A stretch of 64,000 nt of DNA from Pseudomonas reinekei (GTDB lineage: Bacteria > Pseudomonadota > Gammaproteobacteria > Pseudomonadales > Pseudomonadaceae), in the NCBI RefSeq assembly GCF_001945365.1, contig NZ_MSTQ01000002.1, positions 372,001 to 436,000 of the forward strand, written 5' to 3'. Each line of letters starts with the position of its first letter. The first letter of the stretch is position 1. Below are positions 60,702 to 64,000 of the stretch, one piece after another. The notes beneath the pieces are model-generated. The model was not told the DNA's origin, searched no databases, and saw nothing but the letters and a program-made list of their open reading frames with translations. Made by a program: the position numbers and the translations under genes.

Positions 60702-61997
60702 ATGAATCGTGCCCAAACCATGCCAGGCCTTGCCGTAAACACTTCATCGTTCCGGGTCGCCCAGTGGCGCATGCTGCTGGCAGCCATGTTTTGTTATTTG
60801 TTTTTCTACACCGGAAGGCAAACGTTCGGCTTTGCCATACCCGGCATCCAGGCCGAGTTCGGCCTGTCCAAGGAAACCCTTGGCTGGGCATCGGCCGCCA
60901 TGCTCTGGGCCTACGCCATCGGCCAGGCCATCAATGGCAACCTGGCCGACAAATTCGGTGGCCGGCGCATCATGACCCTCGGCGCGGTGCTGTCCTGCGG
61001 CGCCAACTGGGTGACCAGTTTCGCCAGCGGTTTTGCCGGGCTGATCCTGCCTTGGGGAACCAACGGCTACTTCCAGGCGCTGGGCTGGGCGCCAGGCAGT
61101 CGACTGATCTCCAACTGGTGGAGCACCGGAGAGCGCGGCAAGGTTTATGGCTTTTATGTGTTCGCGGCCGGTTGCGCCTCCGTGCTGTCCTACGTCACCT
61201 CGATCGTTGTGCTGGAAGTGATGCAACTGGAGTGGCGCTGGATCTTCCGTCTGCCGGTGTTGCTGATGTTGGCCGGCGGCATCATTTTTTACCTGGTGGC
61301 CCGTGAGCGCCCGCAGGACATGGGTTTTGAACCACTGGCCGACACCGGCGTGGCCAACGCCGACGACAAAGGTCACGAAGTCGCCCACGGTGAAACCGAG
61401 ACCTCCGCGCAACGCTACAAGGCCGTCCTGAAGAACTTCCGCCTGATCATTGCTGCACTGTCCCTCGGCTTTCAGAACGCCGCGCGCTATGGCTTGATCG
61501 TCTGGGTGCCGGTGCACTTCCTCGGCGCCGACTGGAAAAGTGGCGACAGCCTGCTCGATCCCAAATGGATCACCGTTGCCCTGCCGGTCGGCATGGCCAT
61601 CGGCGCCCTCAGCAACGGCTGGATTTCCGACAAACTGTTCGGCTCCAAACGCTACCTGGCGATCATGCTCTACATGGTCCTCGGTGCCGGCACCAGCCTG
61701 TGGATGTGGACCCTGGCGCCGCACAGCGCAACCGGCCTGGTGGCGCTATTTCTCTGCGGTTTCTTTGTCTACGGCCCCGCTTCCAGTTTCTGGGCGTTGT
61801 GTCCGGACCTGGTGGGTGCCAAGCGCGCGGGTACCGCCACCGGCGTGATGAACTTCTCGTCCTATCTGTTCGCCGGCCTGGCGGAACCGCTGATCGGCAG
61901 TATGCTCGACAGTACCGGCAACACGTCGTTGATTTTCATCGTGGTCACCGCTGCCTGCCTGTGCAGCGCCTTAGTCGCGCTGTTCATCAGGCGTTGA
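60702..61997 (+). CDS. OPA-type MFS transporter (organophosphonate candidate)
   Basis: The 431-residue MFS protein of the organophosphate:phosphate antiporter family (GlpT/UhpT) has 12 TM segments, beginning FRVAQWRMLLAAMFCYLFFY-TGRQTFG. An Arg in YTGRQ, GNLADKFGGRRIM, NGYFQALGWAPGSRLISNWW and FWALCPDLVGAKRAGTATG are the phosphate-ester-binding and family regions. It probably carries a phosphonate across the inner membrane for the PhnX pathway. It lies 126 bases after the dehydrogenase and ahead of the LysR gene on the same strand. Confidence 0.85.
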   Translation: MNRAQTMPGLAVNTSSFRVAQWRMLLAAMFCYLFFYTGRQTFGFAIPGIQAEFGLSKETLGWASAAMLWAYAIGQAINGNLADKFGGRRIMTLGAVLSCGANWVTSFASGFAGLILPWGTNGYFQALGWAPGSRLISNWWSTGERGKVYGFYVFAAGCASVLSYVTSIVVLEVMQLEWRWIFRLPVLLMLAGGIIFYLVARERPQDMGFEPLADTGVANADDKGHEVAHGETETSAQRYKAVLKNFRLIIAALSLGFQNAARYGLIVWVPVHFLGADWKSGDSLLDPKWITVALPVGMAIGALSNGWISDKLFGSKRYLAIMLYMVLGAGTSLWMWTLAPHSATGLVALFLCGFFVYGPASSFWALCPDLVGAKRAGTATGVMNFSSYLFAGLAEPLIGSMLDSTGNTSLIFIVVTAACLCSALVALFIRR

Positions 61998-62051
61998 TGG
62001 CGGACGTAGCGGCTAGAACGACAAGCGACGACCCAGGAACAGGATCATTTC

Positions 62052-62924
62052 ATGTACCAGTACCACAAGTGGCTGCGTTCTTTTCACGCGGTGGCGAAGA
62101 CCGGCAGTTTCACCCTCGCCGCCGAGTACCTGAGCGTCGGGCAGCCGACCGTCAGTGAACAGGTCGATGCGTTGGAGAAGCGCTTTTCGGTCGAGTTGTT
62201 CCATCGCCGGGGCCGCTTTATCGAAATGAGTTCAGCGGGTCACCAGCTCTATGCAATCACCCAGGGGCTGTTCGGTCAGGAGGATGAAGCCGTGCAATTG
62301 CTGCAAAGTTTCAAGCAACGCAAGCTTGGTATGCTGCGACTGGGTGCGGTCTCGCCGCCGATTGCGATGAACCTGACCTATGAATTGATGCAACGGCACC
62401 CGGACATCGAACTGGAAACCTCGTTCTCGCCTGAAAAGGAAACCCTGGACCGCCTGTTCAACTTCGATATCGACGTGGCCATTCTGGCGCTTTCCGAATT
62501 CGACCAACGCTTCGATACACAGCTGTACCGACGTTATCCGATCATTGCCGTGGTCCGTGACGACCACCCATGGGCCCGGCAAAAAGAAGTGCACGTTGAA
62601 CAAATCAGCGATGAAAAATGGGTCATGCGCGAGAAAAGCTCACGCACCCGTCAGTTGGTTGAAGAAAGCTGCAAGCAGCTGGGTGTTGCACTCAATTGCG
62701 TCATGCAACTCAACAGCCGTGAAGCCATCGTGCATGCGATCGCCAAGGGCATCGGCATCGGTTTCGTCTCGGCGGTCGAGTACGCCGAAACCCCAGGCAC
62801 CAAGCCGATCACGTTCGTCAATCACCCGTTTTCCATCGACTACCACCTGTGCTGCCTGGGCATTCGCAGGAACCGGCCGATGATCGCCGAACTGTTCGAT
62901 TCCGGCCCACTGCCGACCACCTGA
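62052..62924 (+). CDS. LysR family regulator of the phosphonate locus
   Basis: The 290-residue LysR protein begins MYQYHKWLRSFHAVAKTGSF. It has the helix-turn-helix TLAAEYLSVGQPTVSEQVDALEKR and a C-terminal ligand domain (about 90-290). It resembles the LysR regulators that accompany PhnW/PhnX-type 2-aminoethylphosphonate operons. It is encoded in the operon itself, 54 bases after the transporter. The inducer is probably a phosphonate or phosphonoacetaldehyde; this is inferred from context. Confidence 0.85.
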   Translation: MYQYHKWLRSFHAVAKTGSFTLAAEYLSVGQPTVSEQVDALEKRFSVELFHRRGRFIEMSSAGHQLYAITQGLFGQEDEAVQLLQSFKQRKLGMLRLGAVSPPIAMNLTYELMQRHPDIELETSFSPEKETLDRLFNFDIDVAILALSEFDQRFDTQLYRRYPIIAVVRDDHPWARQKEVHVEQISDEKWVMREKSSRTRQLVEESCKQLGVALNCVMQLNSREAIVHAIAKGIGIGFVSAVEYAETPGTKPITFVNHPFSIDYHLCCLGIRRNRPMIAELFDSGPLPTT

Positions 62925-63010
62925 TTGCGACTCACTCTGATCCACCTCACTGGCTTACTTCTTGATCACAAGAGGGACGGCCGGCCCACAACAAAAAATG
63001 GAGAATCACC

Positions 63011-63838
63011 ATGAATTACCAACAACCATCACAGCTGCAAGCCGTCATCCTGGACTGGGCGGGTACCGTCGTCGATTTCGGGTCCTTCGCCCCCACGCAG
63101 ATTTTCGTCGAAGCGTTTGCCGAATTCGGCGTTGCCGTTTCGCTGGAGGAGGCACGGGGTCCGATGGGCATGGGCAAGTGGGATCACATCCGCACGCTGT
63201 GCAATCAACCGCAGATCGCCGAACGTTACCGCGCAGCGTTTGATCGCCTGCCCACCGATGACGATGTCACCGCACTGTACGAGCGGTTCATGCCGCTGCA
63301 AATCGAGAAGATCGCCCTGCACTCGGCGCTGATCCCCGGCGCCCTGGACGCCATTGCGGCCTTGCGTGACAAGGGTCTGAAGATCGGCTCCTGCTCCGGG
63401 TACCCGGCGGTGGTCATGGCTAAAGTGGTCGAGCTTGCGCGCCACAACGGATACGTCGCCGATCACGTCGTCGCCACCGACGAAGTACCCAACGGTCGGC
63501 CTCACCCGGCACAGGCCTTGGCCAACGTGATTGCCCTGGGGATCAGCGACGTCGCTGCCTGCGTCAAGGTCGATGACACCTGGCCGGGCATCCTCGAAGG
63601 CCGTAGCGCCGGGATGTGGACCGTGGCCCTGACCTGTTCCGGCAATGCCCTGGGTTTGACCTACGACCAATTCAAAGCCCTGCCCTCAGACAAACTGGCG
63701 GTAGAACGCACTCGCATCGCCAAGATGTTCGAAGGGTCGCGCCCACATTATCTGATCGACACCATCGCCGAACTGCCGGCGATCATCGAAGACATCAACG
63801 CTCGACTGGCACGCGGAGAAACTCCGCAAGGCGCCTGA
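63011..63838 (+). CDS. phnX: Phosphonoacetaldehyde hydrolase
   Basis: The 275-residue HAD enzyme has nucleophile Asp in [17 protein letters not shown] (the DWAGT motif), the Schiff-base Lys in [21 protein letters not shown] and [14 protein letters not shown], ending in [20 protein letters not shown]. PhnX cleaves the C-P bond of phosphonoacetaldehyde to acetaldehyde and phosphate through a Lys imine. It is the last gene of the locus, 86 bases after the LysR gene, with a GGAG ribosome site. No PhnW aminotransferase appears within view. Confidence 0.96.
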   Translation: MNYQQPSQLQAVILDWAGTVVDFGSFAPTQIFVEAFAEFGVAVSLEEARGPMGMGKWDHIRTLCNQPQIAERYRAAFDRLPTDDDVTALYERFMPLQIEKIALHSALIPGALDAIAALRDKGLKIGSCSGYPAVVMAKVVELARHNGYVADHVVATDEVPNGRPHPAQALANVIALGISDVAACVKVDDTWPGILEGRSAGMWTVALTCSGNALGLTYDQFKALPSDKLAVERTRIAKMFEGSRPHYLIDTIAELPAIIEDINARLARGETPQGA

Positions 63839-63846
63839 CGCAGAAG

Positions 63847-63882
63847 GCGGTAAGCGGTGCTTTCCGGAGCACCGCTTACCGC
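63847..63882. terminator. Bidirectional terminator after phnX
   Basis: A perfect 15-base stem GCGGTAAGCGGTGCT / AGCACCGCTTACCGC with a 6-base loop sits between phnX and a convergent gene. Confidence 0.85.
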
Positions 63883-63886
63883 GCTT

Positions 63887-64000
63887 TCACTCACTGGGCT
63901 CTAGAGTTTCCCCGGTCAGCTCAGACGCAGTTTCCACCAATAGCTGGCGCAACCACTGGTGCGCCGGGTCTTGCCGATAACGCACATGCCAGGCGATCTC
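63887..64000 (-). CDS. LysR family regulator, C-terminal end only
   Basis: From the window edge the complement reads EIAWHVRYRQDPAHQWLRQL and ends ...LEPSE with a stop at 63887 (37 residues seen). The IAWHxRYxxDPAHxWLR pattern is a common LysR C-terminal end. The rest lies outside the window. It converges on phnX. Confidence 0.6.
   Translation of the reverse strand, partial: EIAWHVRYRQDPAHQWLRQLLVETASELTGETLEPSE

Overview
The window reads as the chromosome of a soil or plant-associated Pseudomonas, most likely of the P. fluorescens/P. putida side of the genus. This rests on dense GC-rich coding, on inverted GTGGGAGCGAGC / GCTCGCTCCCAC type REP elements in three intergenic gaps, and on a typical set of catabolic operons (xylose XylR-AFGH, 4-hydroxyproline, phosphonate) and transporters. 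I saw no rRNA, tRNA or CRISPR array. There is one clear insertion sequence.

Layout, left to right. (1) 1-10.2 kb is an aromatic/quinone catabolism or detoxification region: a MetA/SphA-type outer-membrane porin (cut by the window edge), a maleylacetate-reductase-like iron alcohol dehydrogenase coupled to an amidase, a LysR regulator, a divergent tryptophan-2,3-dioxygenase-superfamily heme protein, a long GST with the Ser-x-Cys motif of reductive dehalogenases (LinD/PcpC type), a second GST, a WrbA-like quinone reductase, a PcpA/LinE/MhqO-like hydroquinone ring-cleaving dioxygenase and a nitroreductase. (2) 10.2-17.8 kb holds two decayed gene starts, a secreted DJ-1/PfpI protein, a lipocalin lipoprotein, a GAF-PAS-PAS-GGDEF diguanylate cyclase, and an HxlR regulator divergent from an MFS-EamA exporter pair with a clear operator-like palindrome. 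(3) 17.9-26.6 kb is an accessory block: an IS1182-type element, fosA fosfomycin resistance, repeated 20-21 bp end-like sequences, a three-part chimeric ORF (sulfatase start + HAD phosphatase end + 2H phosphoesterase), a membrane-anchored formylglycine-generating enzyme, a full arylsulfatase and a DUF2721 protein. (4) 26.7-33.4 kb is the xylose locus xylR / xylA-xylF-xylG-xylH, without a xylulokinase.

(5) 33.5-36.3 kb carries a bestrophin-like membrane protein, a single-domain response regulator and a double-domain KaiC-like ATPase. (6) 36.8-43.1 kb has a cation/proton antiporter, a PotE-like amino acid/polyamine antiporter, an orphan substrate-binding protein, and the carboxynorspermidine dehydrogenase/decarboxylase pair for polyamine synthesis. 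(7) 43.2-45.7 kb is a TonB-dependent siderophore receptor preceded by Fur-box-like sites. (8) 45.8-48.8 kb is a glycosyltransferase facing an overlapping acyl-CoA dehydrogenase / PIG-L deacetylase / NodS-like methyltransferase operon. (9) 49.2-53.1 kb has a GAF histidine kinase, a SulP anion transporter and a PPK2 polyphosphate kinase. (10) 53.2-58.2 kb is hydroxyproline catabolism under a PAS-AraC regulator. (11) 58.2-59.3 kb has two small exported proteins of unknown role behind a strong inverted repeat. (12) 59.5-63.8 kb is a phosphonate locus (iron alcohol dehydrogenase, OPA-type transporter, LysR, PhnX) that lacks phnW in view, followed by the end of another LysR gene.

The best candidates for something undescribed are region 1, where halo/hydroquinone enzymes sit next to a heme protein that has lost the tryptophan-binding residues, and the chimeric ORF next to the mobile block in region 3.
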